Shown here: positions 23,769-32,804 of the stretch, one piece after another | Layout: the number at the start of each line of letters is the position of its first letter | How positions within the stretch are numbered: position 1 is the first letter of the stretch | DNA from: JAVBMJ01 sp031552535 | GTDB taxonomy: Bacteria; Bacteroidota; Bacteroidia; Bacteroidales; Rikenellaceae | Length of the DNA stretch: 50,409 nt | Assembly (NCBI GenBank): GCA_031552535.1 | Contig: JAVBMJ010000032.1 | Location: 1-50,409, forward strand | Direction of reading: 5' to 3' | Position numbers and translations under genes: made by a program | Notes under the pieces: model-generated | What the model was told of the DNA's origin: nothing | Database searches by the model: none | What the model saw: the letters and a program-made list of their open reading frames with translations, nothing else

Positions 23769-24773
23769 ATGAGAAAAGGGTTGAAAAATATCGTGGGATT
23801 GCTGGCCGTTGTGCCGTTGGTGATATTGTCATGCGACAATAAGCCCCCATACCTGAATGATAATAACACTATTATAGAGGGTTCGAATATATACATATGG
23901 GTCAGGGACCAGAATATGACGATCAACGAACCTTTTAATATAGCTTTCCGGTTCGACATATTGCTAAACGAATTCGAAGCCGCCGGGAAAGACCTTGCCA
24001 CGGGAAGGCTGATGATGACCCCTTCCGGCGGAGGTGAGCCTATAGACCTCAAAACGAGACTTTTCGCGTCGGAGAAGTACGCTAAATTCGAACTCGACAA
24101 CGCAGCAACAGGCCGGTGGAAAATCACATATGTAAATGGATACGAAACCAATTACGACATTGCCAAGACCGGAGTGATCTATATCACGACATACGGCAAA
24201 CGGCTGAAAGACCTCAAAGAAGATGAATATTGGATTCTGCAACCTCAGAGGCTTAAATTACGAGGGCGCCAGAATTCCATTGGTTTCAATCTGAATTGTG
24301 ATGACAACCCATATGACCTGTTATATATTCATGGAGGAGAAGTTCCGGGAAAATGGCATATCCGGGGAGAGGCGTTAACCTGGATAAAAGAGCCGGACGA
24401 CGAGGACCAAAACAAATACCCGACAACCACTATTGACCAGAATATAACATCTACCGATTGGGACGGGACTTATGACAAAGCTGTAAACTCGACGTTTACT
24501 GTTGAAAATGGGAGCTGGTGCAGAATGACATCATTTTATGCAAACGGCGGCAGATTCCATTATACGGTGAAAAGGGCCATTAAATATCGTATTTCGTGTA
24601 ATACGGCACTGAAATATGACGGAGAAGAGATTATTAATGAATTTGCCGACCAGGAAGGATTGTCGTATAGCCCGGTCAATATAGTTTGGTCCGACACTCC
24701 CGGAACACAATGCGAATCTAAATGCACACTCTATTACAAGGGCTATAGTAAAGAAGTAATAACTTCATTATAG
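23769..24773 (+). CDS. Lipoprotein A of a tandem paralogous pair
   Basis: A 334-residue lipoprotein with lipobox V-I-L-S-C and acylated Cys22. It is not recognised as a named family. The N-terminal half aligns closely with the next gene: I-Y-I-W-V-R-D-Q-N, I-A-F-R-F-D-I-L-L-N-E-F-E-A-A-G-K, T-P-S-G-G, then T-G-R-W-K-I-T-Y-V-N-G-Y-E-T-N-Y-D-I and Y-I-T-T-Y-G-K. The C-terminal half diverges but keeps paired features such as the W-D/W-T-G block and closing Cys residues. The composition suggests a beta-sandwich surface protein. The charged segment around residues 218-228 (E-P-D-D-E-D-Q-N-K) is absent from the paralogue. Confidence 0.7.
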   Translation: MRKGLKNIVGLLAVVPLVILSCDNKPPYLNDNNTIIEGSNIYIWVRDQNMTINEPFNIAFRFDILLNEFEAAGKDLATGRLMMTPSGGGEPIDLKTRLFASEKYAKFELDNAATGRWKITYVNGYETNYDIAKTGVIYITTYGKRLKDLKEDEYWILQPQRLKLRGRQNSIGFNLNCDDNPYDLLYIHGGEVPGKWHIRGEALTWIKEPDDEDQNKYPTTTIDQNITSTDWDGTYDKAVNSTFTVENGSWCRMTSFYANGGRFHYTVKRAIKYRISCNTALKYDGEEIINEFADQEGLSYSPVNIVWSDTPGTQCESKCTLYYKGYSKEVITSL

Positions 24774-24831
24774 CACCGCAGATATTCCCTCTGAATAACC
24801 CGCTCTTTTTATTTTTCTAAAACATAAAACA

Positions 24832-25791
24832 ATGAAAAAGATTCTGTTCGCATTTCCGGTTATCGCCGTGCTGGCGTTGACTGCGTGCATGAAAAACAGC
24901 AGCGAACCCGATCCCCTCGATCCGGGAAGAACGATGTATATATGGGTCAAAAACCAAAACACGGTGGCCCTCGATCCTGCAAATATCGCATTCCGGTTCG
25001 ATGTACTGCTCAACGAATTTGCCGCTGCGGGCAAAAATGTGGAAACAGACGAACTCAACGTGACACCATCCGGCGCTTCGAGTTCGGTCGACCTCAAAAG
25101 CAAATTGTTCGCCCCGGCTCCACACATCGAGTTCAAGCTGGTCGACGCCCCGACAGGCAAATGGAGAATCAAATACACGTCGGGATACGAAAGCAACAAC
25201 GATATCGAAAAATCGGGAATATTGTATATCACTACTTTCGGCAAAACACTGAAAGACCTGACTCAAGCCGACTTCTGGCGAATGGAGTTCGACATGAACA
25301 ATCCTCTGACTCTCGAAAGCGGCTCGACATTTTACAAGATCATAGGTTCTAACGGATACACGATACACGGCGGCGGAACGGCAGGCATGTGGAACCTTCT
25401 GGCAGATGGCGTAAGCAGTTATATCGAGTCTGCTATAAAATCAGACTGGACAATCGAGCATACGATCACCTCCGACGGTTGGACCGGGATGTATGCCGGT
25501 CTGCTGAAAACCGAATTTATGGTGGAAACAGGCAGTTATTCCTCAGGAAATACATTCTACGCACTGGAAGATTCATATGAATTCGTCTATACGGTTGAAG
25601 AGCCCCTTAGAATACACATAGCCTGCGAAAACCAGCTTATGTACGGAGGCGAAGAGAAGGTGGCTTTTTCAAACTATTCGCAGGTCGACCAATCGAGGTT
25701 CCCGGCAGCGTCGGTACGCGTTGCGTGGTCAAGGGGAGCATCGGAGTGCTACGCCAACGCCACCATACAGTATAACGGATATACGGAGTAA
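24832..25791 (+). CDS. Lipoprotein B of a tandem paralogous pair
   Basis: A 319-residue lipoprotein with lipobox L-A-L-T-A-C and Cys19. It shares with the upstream gene the blocks M-Y-I-W-V-K-N-Q-N, I-A-F-R-F-D-V-L-L-N-E-F-A-A-A-G-K, T-P-S-G-A, G-K-W-R-I-K-Y-T-S-G-Y-E-S-N-N-D-I and Y-I-T-T-F-G-K. After about residue 170 the two diverge strongly. That pattern suits duplicated proteins with a conserved scaffold and variable binding face, which is inference. Separated by 58 bp from gene A and followed by a terminator, so the pair is probably one transcript. Confidence 0.7.
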   Translation: MKKILFAFPVIAVLALTACMKNSSEPDPLDPGRTMYIWVKNQNTVALDPANIAFRFDVLLNEFAAAGKNVETDELNVTPSGASSSVDLKSKLFAPAPHIEFKLVDAPTGKWRIKYTSGYESNNDIEKSGILYITTFGKTLKDLTQADFWRMEFDMNNPLTLESGSTFYKIIGSNGYTIHGGGTAGMWNLLADGVSSYIESAIKSDWTIEHTITSDGWTGMYAGLLKTEFMVETGSYSSGNTFYALEDSYEFVYTVEEPLRIHIACENQLMYGGEEKVAFSNYSQVDQSRFPAASVRVAWSRGASECYANATIQYNGYTE

Positions 25792-25846
25792 TCCCGGCGG
25801 AAAAATCTCCAACGACTGCATTGTGTAGAGTCCAACCTGTTCATAA

Positions 25847-25880
25847 ACACGGGGAGCCTTCGGGTTCCCCGTGTCTGTTT
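25847..25880 (+). terminator. Terminator after the lipoprotein pair
   Basis: ACACGGGGAGCC, loop TTCG, then GGTTCCCCGTGT form a 12-bp stem with one mismatch. CTGTTTG follows. The stable TTCG tetraloop supports a rho-independent terminator. Confidence 0.85.
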
Positions 25881-25973
25881 GATACAGAGCAGGTGAAAAA
25901 AGGATTTGGGTGATCAAAAAAAAATATGCAAATTTGCATGATAATTGCTGTATAGTTAAAAAAATAATGTAAA

Positions 25974-27386
25974 ATGGTGAAACACGAGAAATTAAGCGGC
26001 GGCAGAACAAAAATTGCCGACCTGTTGAAGAGCCCGCAGCGCGACATCGAGGTTGTGGTGAAAGGATGGGTAAGGACGAAAAGGGGAAATAAAAACGTGG
26101 TTTTTATAGCGCTTAACGACGGATCCACCATAAATAATATACAGATTGTCGCGGATGTGGCTTCCTTCGACGAGGAGTTGCTCAAAAATATATCCACCGG
26201 AGCATGCCTGCGAGTGGCTGGCGCGCTCGTGGACTCGATGGGCTCGGGACAACCGGTCGAAATACAGGCACGGGGAATGGAGGTTTACGGCACTGCCGAC
26301 CCGGATAGCTATCCGCTGCAGAAGAAAGGTCATTCGCTGGAGTACCTGCGCGAGATAGCCCACCTGCGACCGCGAACCAACACTTTCGGAGCCGTGCTAA
26401 GGATACGCCATGCAATGGCTTTTGCCATACACAAATATTTCAACGACCACGGGTTCTATTATCTTCATACTCCGCTCATAACCGGATCTGATGCCGAAGG
26501 CGCCGGAGCGATGTTCGAGGTCACGACGCTTGAGGTAGGCAACCCGCCCCGCACGGAGACAGGCGAAGTGGACTACAGCGAGGACTTTTTCGGCAAACGC
26601 TGCAACCTTACGGTATCGGGACAGTTGGAGGGCGAGTTGGGAGCGATGGCTCTGTCGCAGATTTACACGTTCGGGCCTACGTTCCGGGCCGAAAATTCAA
26701 ATACCCCGCGCCATTTGGCCGAGTTCTGGATGATCGAGCCCGAAGTGGCATTCTACGAATTGGAGGACAACATGGACCTTGCGGAGGATTTCCTTAAGTA
26801 CCTGACCTCTTACGCGCTGGAACATTACAGCGAAGACCTCGAATTCCTCTCCAAGATGTACGACGGGGAGCTGATCGAACGGTTGAGGTTTGTGATCGAA
26901 AACCCGTTTGTGAGACTCGACTACAGCGAAGGGATCGAAATACTGAAAGCGTCTGGCGAAAAGTTCGAATTCCCGGTGGAATGGGGTCTTGACCTGCAAA
27001 GCGAACACGAGCGTTATCTTGTGGAGAAGCACTTCAAAAAACCGGTAATCCTTGTCAACTATCCCAAGGAGATAAAGGCGTTCTATATGAAACTCAACGA
27101 GGATGGGAAAACGGTGCGGGCGATGGATGTCCTTTTCCCGAAGATCGGCGAGATCATCGGCGGTTCGCAACGCGAGGAGAACTACAGCAAGCTGAAAGGG
27201 CGCATCGAGGCGCTGGGTATCCCGGAAAAGGACATGTGGTGGTATCTCGACACACGCCGTTTTGGCACGGCACCGCACAGCGGCTTCGGTCTTGGGTTCG
27301 AGCGGTTATTACTGTTCGTGACGGGCATGGCCAACATCCGCGATGTGATACCGTTCCCGCGTACACCTAAAAACGCCGAGTTTTAA
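25974..27386 (+). CDS. asnS: Asparaginyl-tRNA synthetase
   Basis: Class IIb aminoacyl-tRNA synthetase charging tRNA-Asn. It has 470 residues, the usual length. An N-terminal OB-fold anticodon-binding domain occupies about residues 15-125 (V-K-G-W-V-R-T-K-R). The catalytic domain has motif 2 F-R-A-E-N-S-N-T-P-R-H-L-A-E-F-W-M and motif 3 G-F-G-L-G-F-E-R-L-L. The AsnRS-type loop T-L-E-V-G-N-P-P with an insertion separates it from AspRS. Upstream, ATGCAAATTTGCAT (25926-25939) is a perfect palindrome close to the start region and could be an operator. No T-box is expected or seen. Confidence 0.96.
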   Translation: MVKHEKLSGGRTKIADLLKSPQRDIEVVVKGWVRTKRGNKNVVFIALNDGSTINNIQIVADVASFDEELLKNISTGACLRVAGALVDSMGSGQPVEIQARGMEVYGTADPDSYPLQKKGHSLEYLREIAHLRPRTNTFGAVLRIRHAMAFAIHKYFNDHGFYYLHTPLITGSDAEGAGAMFEVTTLEVGNPPRTETGEVDYSEDFFGKRCNLTVSGQLEGELGAMALSQIYTFGPTFRAENSNTPRHLAEFWMIEPEVAFYELEDNMDLAEDFLKYLTSYALEHYSEDLEFLSKMYDGELIERLRFVIENPFVRLDYSEGIEILKASGEKFEFPVEWGLDLQSEHERYLVEKHFKKPVILVNYPKEIKAFYMKLNEDGKTVRAMDVLFPKIGEIIGGSQREENYSKLKGRIEALGIPEKDMWWYLDTRRFGTAPHSGFGLGFERLLLFVTGMANIRDVIPFPRTPKNAEF

Positions 27387-27471
27387 AAATTCCGGTGGCC
27401 GGTTCATGTGCGGGCGGCCTGGCCACCGGAACAATTTATTATGTTTATTCAATATTATATCAGGCAATTAT

Positions 27472-28896
27472 ATGATAAGCCAAAAACAAGAGTTAAGATT
27501 GCTCCAGAAGCTTTCGCCGCAGCAGATCCAGATGATCAAGCTGCTGGAGCTTCCTGCGCTACAACTGGAGCAGCGGATAAAACAGGAAATCGAAGAGAAT
27601 CCGGTGTTGGAAGAGGAAGTCACGCAGGACGGGGAAGAGGAAGAACAGGAAAAAGAGATATCGGTAGACGAATACCTGAAGGAGGACGACACTCCATCGT
27701 ATAAGTACAACGCCAACAACTTTTCGAAAGACGACCAGCAACGTCAATTGTTCGTGTCCGAGGGGCGGTCGTTACATGAATTTTTGAAAGAACAGTTGGG
27801 GTTCCGGTCATTGACCCAGGAGGAAATGACGCTGGCCATGTATCTCGTGGGCAGTATCGACGACGACGGGTATTTGCGCCGCGAGATACCGGCCATAGCC
27901 GACGATATCGCATTCAGTCTCGGCATACAGGTTCCAGACGAGGAGCTGGAGCGGTTGTTGGGAATTATCCATACTCTGGAACCGGCGGGGGTAGGCTCGC
28001 GGACATTGCAGGAGTGTCTGGTGCTGCAGTTGCAGGCTACAGGATGTACGACCAAAGCACAGAAAACAGCGTACAAAATACTATCGTCGTATTTCAACGA
28101 ATTTTCGAAGAAACACTACGAAAAGCTGATGAGCCGTCTTGAATTGTCGGAGGACGATTTCCGCGACGTGATAGAGGAGATCGTCCGCCTGTCGCCAAAG
28201 CCGGGGAATCTCTATAATGAAGGTGGCAACGAGGCTATGCCTTACATCGTTCCCGACTTCATACTGGATTATCAGGACGAGAAGTTTGCATTGAATCTCA
28301 ACTCTTACAGCGTACCGGAATTGAAAGTCAACAAACGTTACCTGGAGATGATTCGCGATATGGCCGGCAGTGGTACCAAAGGCGCAAGCGATAGCGATAA
28401 AGAGGCGTTGCAGTTTGTAAAAAACAAATTGGACTCGGCCAAATGGTTCATTTCGGCGATAAAGCAACGCCATGAGACATTTATGTTCACGATGCGCGAG
28501 ATTCTGGATTACCAGAAAGAGTATTTCGTCGATGGCGAGAGGAGCAAATTGAGACCAATGATATTGAAAGATATTGCCGACCGCACCAACCTCGACGTTT
28601 CGACCATATCACGCGTGGTGAACAGCAAATATATACAGACTCATTTCGGGATCATACCGTTGAAGCAGCTCTTCTCGGAGGCTATGCAGACCGAAAGCGG
28701 CGAAGAGGTTTCGTCATACGAGATAAAAGACATACTTACCAAATGCATTGACGAGGAGGACAAACGCAAACCCCTGACCGACGAAGTCCTGATGGACATA
28801 CTCAATGACAAGGGTTACCGTATAGCGCGGCGCACAGTGGCCAAGTATCGCGAAATGCTGGGCATCCCCGTCGCACGGCTTCGCAAGGAGATATAG
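27472..28896 (+). CDS. rpoN: RNA polymerase sigma-54 factor
   Basis: Sigma-54 for promoters that need AAA+ activators. It has 474 residues from ATG 27472, whose product begins M-I-S-Q-K-Q-E-L-R-L-L-Q-K-L-S-P-Q-Q. This is the canonical region I and excludes the longer frame from 27406. The glutamine-rich region I, an acidic region II (E-E-E-V-T-Q-D-G-E-E-E-E), the core-binding domain, a helix-turn-helix region (D-V-S-T-I-S-R-V-V-N-S-K) and the RpoN box A-R-R-T-V-A-K-Y-R are all present. No activator gene is adjacent. The PAP2-like gene follows by 82 bp. Confidence 0.95.
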   Translation: MISQKQELRLLQKLSPQQIQMIKLLELPALQLEQRIKQEIEENPVLEEEVTQDGEEEEQEKEISVDEYLKEDDTPSYKYNANNFSKDDQQRQLFVSEGRSLHEFLKEQLGFRSLTQEEMTLAMYLVGSIDDDGYLRREIPAIADDIAFSLGIQVPDEELERLLGIIHTLEPAGVGSRTLQECLVLQLQATGCTTKAQKTAYKILSSYFNEFSKKHYEKLMSRLELSEDDFRDVIEEIVRLSPKPGNLYNEGGNEAMPYIVPDFILDYQDEKFALNLNSYSVPELKVNKRYLEMIRDMAGSGTKGASDSDKEALQFVKNKLDSAKWFISAIKQRHETFMFTMREILDYQKEYFVDGERSKLRPMILKDIADRTNLDVSTISRVVNSKYIQTHFGIIPLKQLFSEAMQTESGEEVSSYEIKDILTKCIDEEDKRKPLTDEVLMDILNDKGYRIARRTVAKYREMLGIPVARLRKEI

Positions 28897-28978
28897 ACGC
28901 TTAATGGAGTGAAGCCCGCGCAGGAGGGGGTGCGATCATATGCGGGCAGGCGCTATGTGTCGGGAGCGGGAAAAGTGA

Positions 28979-29626
28979 ATGCCTGTCATAAATTACATTA
29001 TGAAAACCTGGGAACATTTTTTGGGAAAATCGAGCGGTTGGTTGTCGATAGTGCTTCATCCGTTCATTATCCCCTCGTATGGGGTGGTGGCTATGGTTTA
29101 CGGACATACGGTCATGGCTGGTATCCCGTCCGATCTGAAATTTTATCTGTTGGCGGCCGTTGGATTCAACACTCTCGTTATTCCGGTGCTGGCCATCGAA
29201 CTGCTTAAGTATTTCGGACTGATCGGATCGCTGTCGCTCGCGACCCGGCGCGACAGGATATTACCATTACTGGTGGTTGTGGGATGTTATGGCGCCTGCC
29301 TTTTCATGATACCAGGCTCGGGAGTCACCTACCTGATACGCAACTTTATAATAGCCGGTTTTATCAGCGTTTCGGTTTGCGCGGCAGTCAATTTTTTCTG
29401 GAAGATAAGCCTTCACCTCACTGCAATGGGGGCTCTGGTGGCGCTTGTATTTTTGTACAATGTGTCGGGATTTATGCAGATGACCTGGCTGCTGGTAACG
29501 GTTGTTGTGCTTGCTGGGCTGCTTGCATCGGCAAGATTGCTGATGGGAATGCATAATCCCGTACAGGTGGGGGCCGGGTTTATCTGCGGCGCGGCAATCG
29601 CAATGACGGTAGCGTTATATTTTTAG
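28979..29626 (+). CDS. PAP2-like membrane protein with degenerate motifs
   Basis: A 215-residue polytopic membrane protein, with six or so TM segments filling most of its length. It has traces of the PAP2 phosphatase motifs: R-R-D-R-I-L-P at residues 90-96 for motif 1, S-L-H at 144-146 for motif 2, and R186-X5-H192-X3-Q196 for motif 3, where classical enzymes have Asp in place of Gln. Bacteroidota have many such PAP2-superfamily proteins of unknown substrate. Catalytic activity is uncertain. The start at 28979 follows a GGGAG sequence; ATG 29000 (MKTWEHFLGK) is the alternative. It lies between rpoN and a small lipoprotein gene. Confidence 0.6.
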   Translation: MPVINYIMKTWEHFLGKSSGWLSIVLHPFIIPSYGVVAMVYGHTVMAGIPSDLKFYLLAAVGFNTLVIPVLAIELLKYFGLIGSLSLATRRDRILPLLVVVGCYGACLFMIPGSGVTYLIRNFIIAGFISVSVCAAVNFFWKISLHLTAMGALVALVFLYNVSGFMQMTWLLVTVVVLAGLLASARLLMGMHNPVQVGAGFICGAAIAMTVALYF

Positions 29627-29642
29627 AATCCGTAAATGCCCT

Positions 29643-30056
29643 ATGAAAAAAATTCTCATTTTAGCCGTCGCTATTGCAGCAACTACGGTATTTGCCGGAT
29701 GCTCCAAAAAAGAAGACACAGTCATTATCGAAGGTCCTATAGTTGGTAAATGGGAATATGTGGAAGCTTTTTTTTATACCTGGGGACGGTATGGAGGCGA
29801 TTGGACAGCCCGGCTTGAATATCTGCCGGGAGAACGCACGATTGAATTTACAAAGAACGGGACAGTTCTGCATCGTCACGAAGGAGCCAAGGAAACATGG
29901 GGATATTCATATGACGCTACAACGCACCAAGTTGTTTACAACCATGCGCCTGCCCAAAAATATACGGTCGACATAACCGGGTCCCAACTTATTGTACGCG
30001 ATCCCTACCTGCAAGTTGAGTATGAGGCCAAGTTTATCCTTAAGCGCGTATATTAG
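29643..30056 (+). CDS. Small lipocalin-like lipoprotein
   Basis: A 137-residue lipoprotein with lipobox V-F-A-G-C and Cys20. After a short linker, I-V-G-K-W-E-Y-V and later I-E-F-T-K-N-G-T-V and Y-S-Y-D-A-T-T-H-Q-V-V-Y match the pattern of small lipocalin-like (DUF-type) Bacteroidota lipoproteins, with K-W as the family's usual GxW element. The function is unknown. The stop codon TAG is formed at the junction with a MITE-like insertion starting at 30053; removing the insertion would leave TAA at the same codon. Confidence 0.75.
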   Translation: MKKILILAVAIAATTVFAGCSKKEDTVIIEGPIVGKWEYVEAFFYTWGRYGGDWTARLEYLPGERTIEFTKNGTVLHRHEGAKETWGYSYDATTHQVVYNHAPAQKYTVDITGSQLIVRDPYLQVEYEAKFILKRVY

Positions 30057-30221
30057 GGCGTGTTAGCATAAACCCGCACGTTCGTTTTCCTGTCGGTTTT
30101 GGATTCTACCGCATGAAATTTTATCCCCAATGGAACCACATTGTCTCAAAAATTTCACTTGTATAACACAAAACCGCCTTACAGAACCCAACCATAAGGC
30201 TTTATGCTAACACGCCCTAAG
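30053..30221. mobile_element. 169-bp MITE-like element with 20-bp TIRs
   Basis: The ends are perfect 20-bp inverted repeats: TTAGGGCGTGTTAGCATAAA at 30053-30072 and its complement at 30202-30221. It has no open frame. Trimmed by 2 bp, each end abuts a TA, so a TA target duplication (IS630/Tc1-like) is possible; this is an inference from the flanks. It sits exactly at the stop codon of the preceding lipoprotein gene and may act as its terminator, since the whole element can fold. Confidence 0.75.
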
Positions 30222-30354
30222 GCGCGTCGACATAGAGATACAGTCCGCAATATTCGATATATCCGGCATGATTACCGCATCAATCCCTTGGAAATACCGT
30301 CGGGTAATAATTTCTGATAGAGTGCTTTGCTGTCTCTCCCGGATAGCATAAGGG

Positions 30355-30386
30355 ATTAGGGGCAGGCTATAAAACCTGCCCCTAAT
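30355..30386 (-). terminator. Terminator of the TonB receptor gene
   Basis: ATTAGGGGCAGG and CCTGCCCCTAAT form a perfect 12-bp stem with an 8-nt loop, 43 bp beyond the receptor stop on the minus strand. The T tract is weak. Confidence 0.6.
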
Positions 30387-30428
30387 GCGTGAGGATTAAC
30401 GTGTTGTGGATATGGTTCCACAACTCAC

Positions 30429-32663
30429 CTAAAAAGTATATTCGCAACGCACGTAGAAACTGCGGCCAGGCGTTACGGCGGAGTTGAAGTTGACAACCGG
30501 CGGGGCATAGTCGAAGATATTGTCGACCCCGGCACCGATGTTGATAGCATTGCTGTCGGGTGACGTGAAGGGAAGGTTGAACGTAACTCCGGCCCCGCAC
30601 AACACGTAATCGTCCAAATGCCCGGAGTAGCTTCCGGTAAAATATTTCGACTGCGCCATCGTGGCCCCGGCCTCGTAATAAGCCATTATGTCGCGGTAAT
30701 CCTTGGCCCCGGCATAACGTACCGAAGCGTTGACCGTCGTATAGCACTTGCGCAACAGCATCAGCCCGTAGTCGAGATTGAGCGTCGCGGTGTGCGGGCT
30801 GGGATAGATGTATTGCGTAACATCCGAAGCCAGATCGTCCGACTGCTCGACATAGTTGTAGTTGGCTGTCAATCGCAACGAACGTGTCAACTGGGCACGC
30901 AGCACAGCCTCGACACCGCCAATGGTGCTCTTTCCGATGTTATTATACATCATGATCGTTTTCGAATCCTCGTCGAACATCGTGATATCGATCTTGTTGC
31001 GGAAGTAACTCTTATAGGCCGTGACCGAAAAATTATATTTGGCAGTCAGGTACTCGGCGCATAACGAAATGTAATTATTGGTCTCTGGTTTGAGATCAGG
31101 ATTTCCGCGCAGCACATTGTTTCCGCCCGGGATGGGGAACTCCATGTAAGATTCCTTGAGCGATGGAGTACGATACCCCATCGAATAATTGGCCTTGAGA
31201 GAGCAGTTGCCCACGGCATATTTTGCCGACAGTTTCGGAGTGGCCTTGAATCCGAAATCGGGGCTGTAATCGCCGCGCAATCCGGCAACAAAGCTCAACT
31301 TACGTCCGTCGAAGAGCTCGTCCTGCACATAAGCGGCATATGTCAGCCGTTCCTTGCCATCGGAGTACCCCGAAGGATTCAGGTCGAAATGCAGCAACTC
31401 CTGTTGCATCTCGGCGCCGGAAGTCAACCGGTGGACGCCCGCATCGAGCGTCCACAAAAAACGCGGGGTATTCAACGTATGGCGCTGCTTGGGAGTGCTG
31501 TATCCGCTGAGACTGTCCTGATAACGGAAAAAATCGTCGCGTACGAACGACAGGTATATCTTACTGCGGTCGTTGGGAGTGTGCTCCACTTCGGCCTTGA
31601 TATTATAGCCCTTGTAGCTTTCGTATCCCCATTTTTTGGCAGGATTGGGAAACGGCGACTCCTCGGTGATCGAATGGAGAAAGTCGTAACGCTCCTTACC
31701 GAACAACGATCCCGTAACCCCGAACCGGAAACGGTCCGACAGCACATAATCGAACTTCTGGACCACATTGATCTCCCTCACTCCGCTGATGCTCATCCCG
31801 CGCTGGTCGGGGGCGACAGAAATGGTCGTATCTATCACCTGTTTCCCTACAACAAACACCGGTATCCCGTTAGGTCCCATCTCCGGCCGGGGAGGTATCC
31901 CCGGAAGCATCTTGGGAGCCATAATATTGAGCGTATCATAGTGGCGCTCTTCATTTTCCGTGCCGACCAACCGGTAGGCGTCGCTTGTGCGCATCGAAAC
32001 CGTAGTCATTGACCGCAACTTCTCCCAACGGAAACCCAACGTGGCATTGACATTAATATTACCCATATCGAGACGGTCGCGATACCGGTGCGTATCGTCT
32101 TCCGACGCTCCCGTACCCAGTTGCTCGCCGGCGTTTTTCTGGAAACGCGAGCCGTAACGCACACCGGCGGAGACATAAACCCCCTTATCCGCAAGACCTG
32201 GCATTTTAGTTATTATGTTCACCACCGCCCCCATGGCATTCGATCCGTAAAGTACCGACGACGCCCCACGGACAATCTCTATACGCTCTATCATATCGAG
32301 CGGTATGCGCGAATAATCAACATTGCCGTTTGTCTCCCCGGCAATCCTCTCTCCGTCGATCAGAAGCAGCACATAACGTGCGTCGAGACCCTGAAACGAA
32401 AGCGACGGACCGAACCCCGCCTGATGAAACTCCACCCCGGCCAACTCCCTCTCCAGCAATGCCGGAAGAGCCACCTGTCCCGAACGTTCTATCTCGGCAG
32501 CACTGATAACGCGGGTGAGAACAGGAGCCTCTTTCAATGGCAACGGAGTGCGGGTAGCTGTAACCACCAACTGGTTGATATCGTAAGTACGTATCGAATC
32601 GGCCTCGCCGCAAATACCCGAAACAGATGCCGACAAAAAACAGGCGCATAAAAATCCCCTCAT
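30429..32663 (-). CDS. TonB-dependent outer-membrane receptor (BtuB/FepA-like)
   Basis: A 744-residue receptor with a short signal peptide, a TonB-box-like D-I-N-Q-L-V-V-T-A-T-R-T-P at about residues 29-41, a plug domain (I-E-R-I-E-I-V-R-G-A-S-S-V-L-Y-G-S-N-A-M-G-A-V-V-N-I-I-T) and a large barrel ending in R-C-E-Y-T-F. It lacks the N-terminal CarboxypepD_reg and STN domains, so it is a siderophore/cobalamin/heme-type receptor rather than a SusC. The substrate is not evident and no periplasmic binding or inner-membrane transporter is adjacent. It has its own promoter over an inverted repeat. Confidence 0.88.
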   Translation of the reverse strand: MRGFLCACFLSASVSGICGEADSIRTYDINQLVVTATRTPLPLKEAPVLTRVISAAEIERSGQVALPALLERELAGVEFHQAGFGPSLSFQGLDARYVLLLIDGERIAGETNGNVDYSRIPLDMIERIEIVRGASSVLYGSNAMGAVVNIITKMPGLADKGVYVSAGVRYGSRFQKNAGEQLGTGASEDDTHRYRDRLDMGNINVNATLGFRWEKLRSMTTVSMRTSDAYRLVGTENEERHYDTLNIMAPKMLPGIPPRPEMGPNGIPVFVVGKQVIDTTISVAPDQRGMSISGVREINVVQKFDYVLSDRFRFGVTGSLFGKERYDFLHSITEESPFPNPAKKWGYESYKGYNIKAEVEHTPNDRSKIYLSFVRDDFFRYQDSLSGYSTPKQRHTLNTPRFLWTLDAGVHRLTSGAEMQQELLHFDLNPSGYSDGKERLTYAAYVQDELFDGRKLSFVAGLRGDYSPDFGFKATPKLSAKYAVGNCSLKANYSMGYRTPSLKESYMEFPIPGGNNVLRGNPDLKPETNNYISLCAEYLTAKYNFSVTAYKSYFRNKIDITMFDEDSKTIMMYNNIGKSTIGGVEAVLRAQLTRSLRLTANYNYVEQSDDLASDVTQYIYPSPHTATLNLDYGLMLLRKCYTTVNASVRYAGAKDYRDIMAYYEAGATMAQSKYFTGSYSGHLDDYVLCGAGVTFNLPFTSPDSNAINIGAGVDNIFDYAPPVVNFNSAVTPGRSFYVRCEYTF

Positions 32664-32695
32664 AAAATATTTTATTAAATTTTGATTTCGATCCG

Positions 32696-32730
32696 CAAAG
32701 GTATATTAAGATTTTTTAATAAATATACCT
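32696..32730 (-). promoter_or_regulatory. Promoter and candidate operator of the TonB receptor
   Basis: A TACCTTTG -7 box lies at 32703-32696 on the minus strand, 33 bp before the receptor ATG. It overlaps the left arm of an inverted repeat AGGTATATT (32699-32707) whose complement is AATATACCT (32722-32730), 14 bp between arms. Such a dyad over a -7 box suits a repressor site, for example an iron or metal regulator; the identity is unknown. Confidence 0.55.
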
Positions 32731-32804
32731 ATTTGAAGGGAATTTCATACGAAATATCTACCGGGCCAATTATTACACCCCGGTAATGCCGCAGAGGGGG
32801 AACG

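Noticed and set aside
25926..25939. Palindrome ATGCAAATTTGCAT before asnS
   Set aside because: A 14-bp AT-rich palindrome can arise by chance in such a leader; no second site or known regulator supports an operator call.
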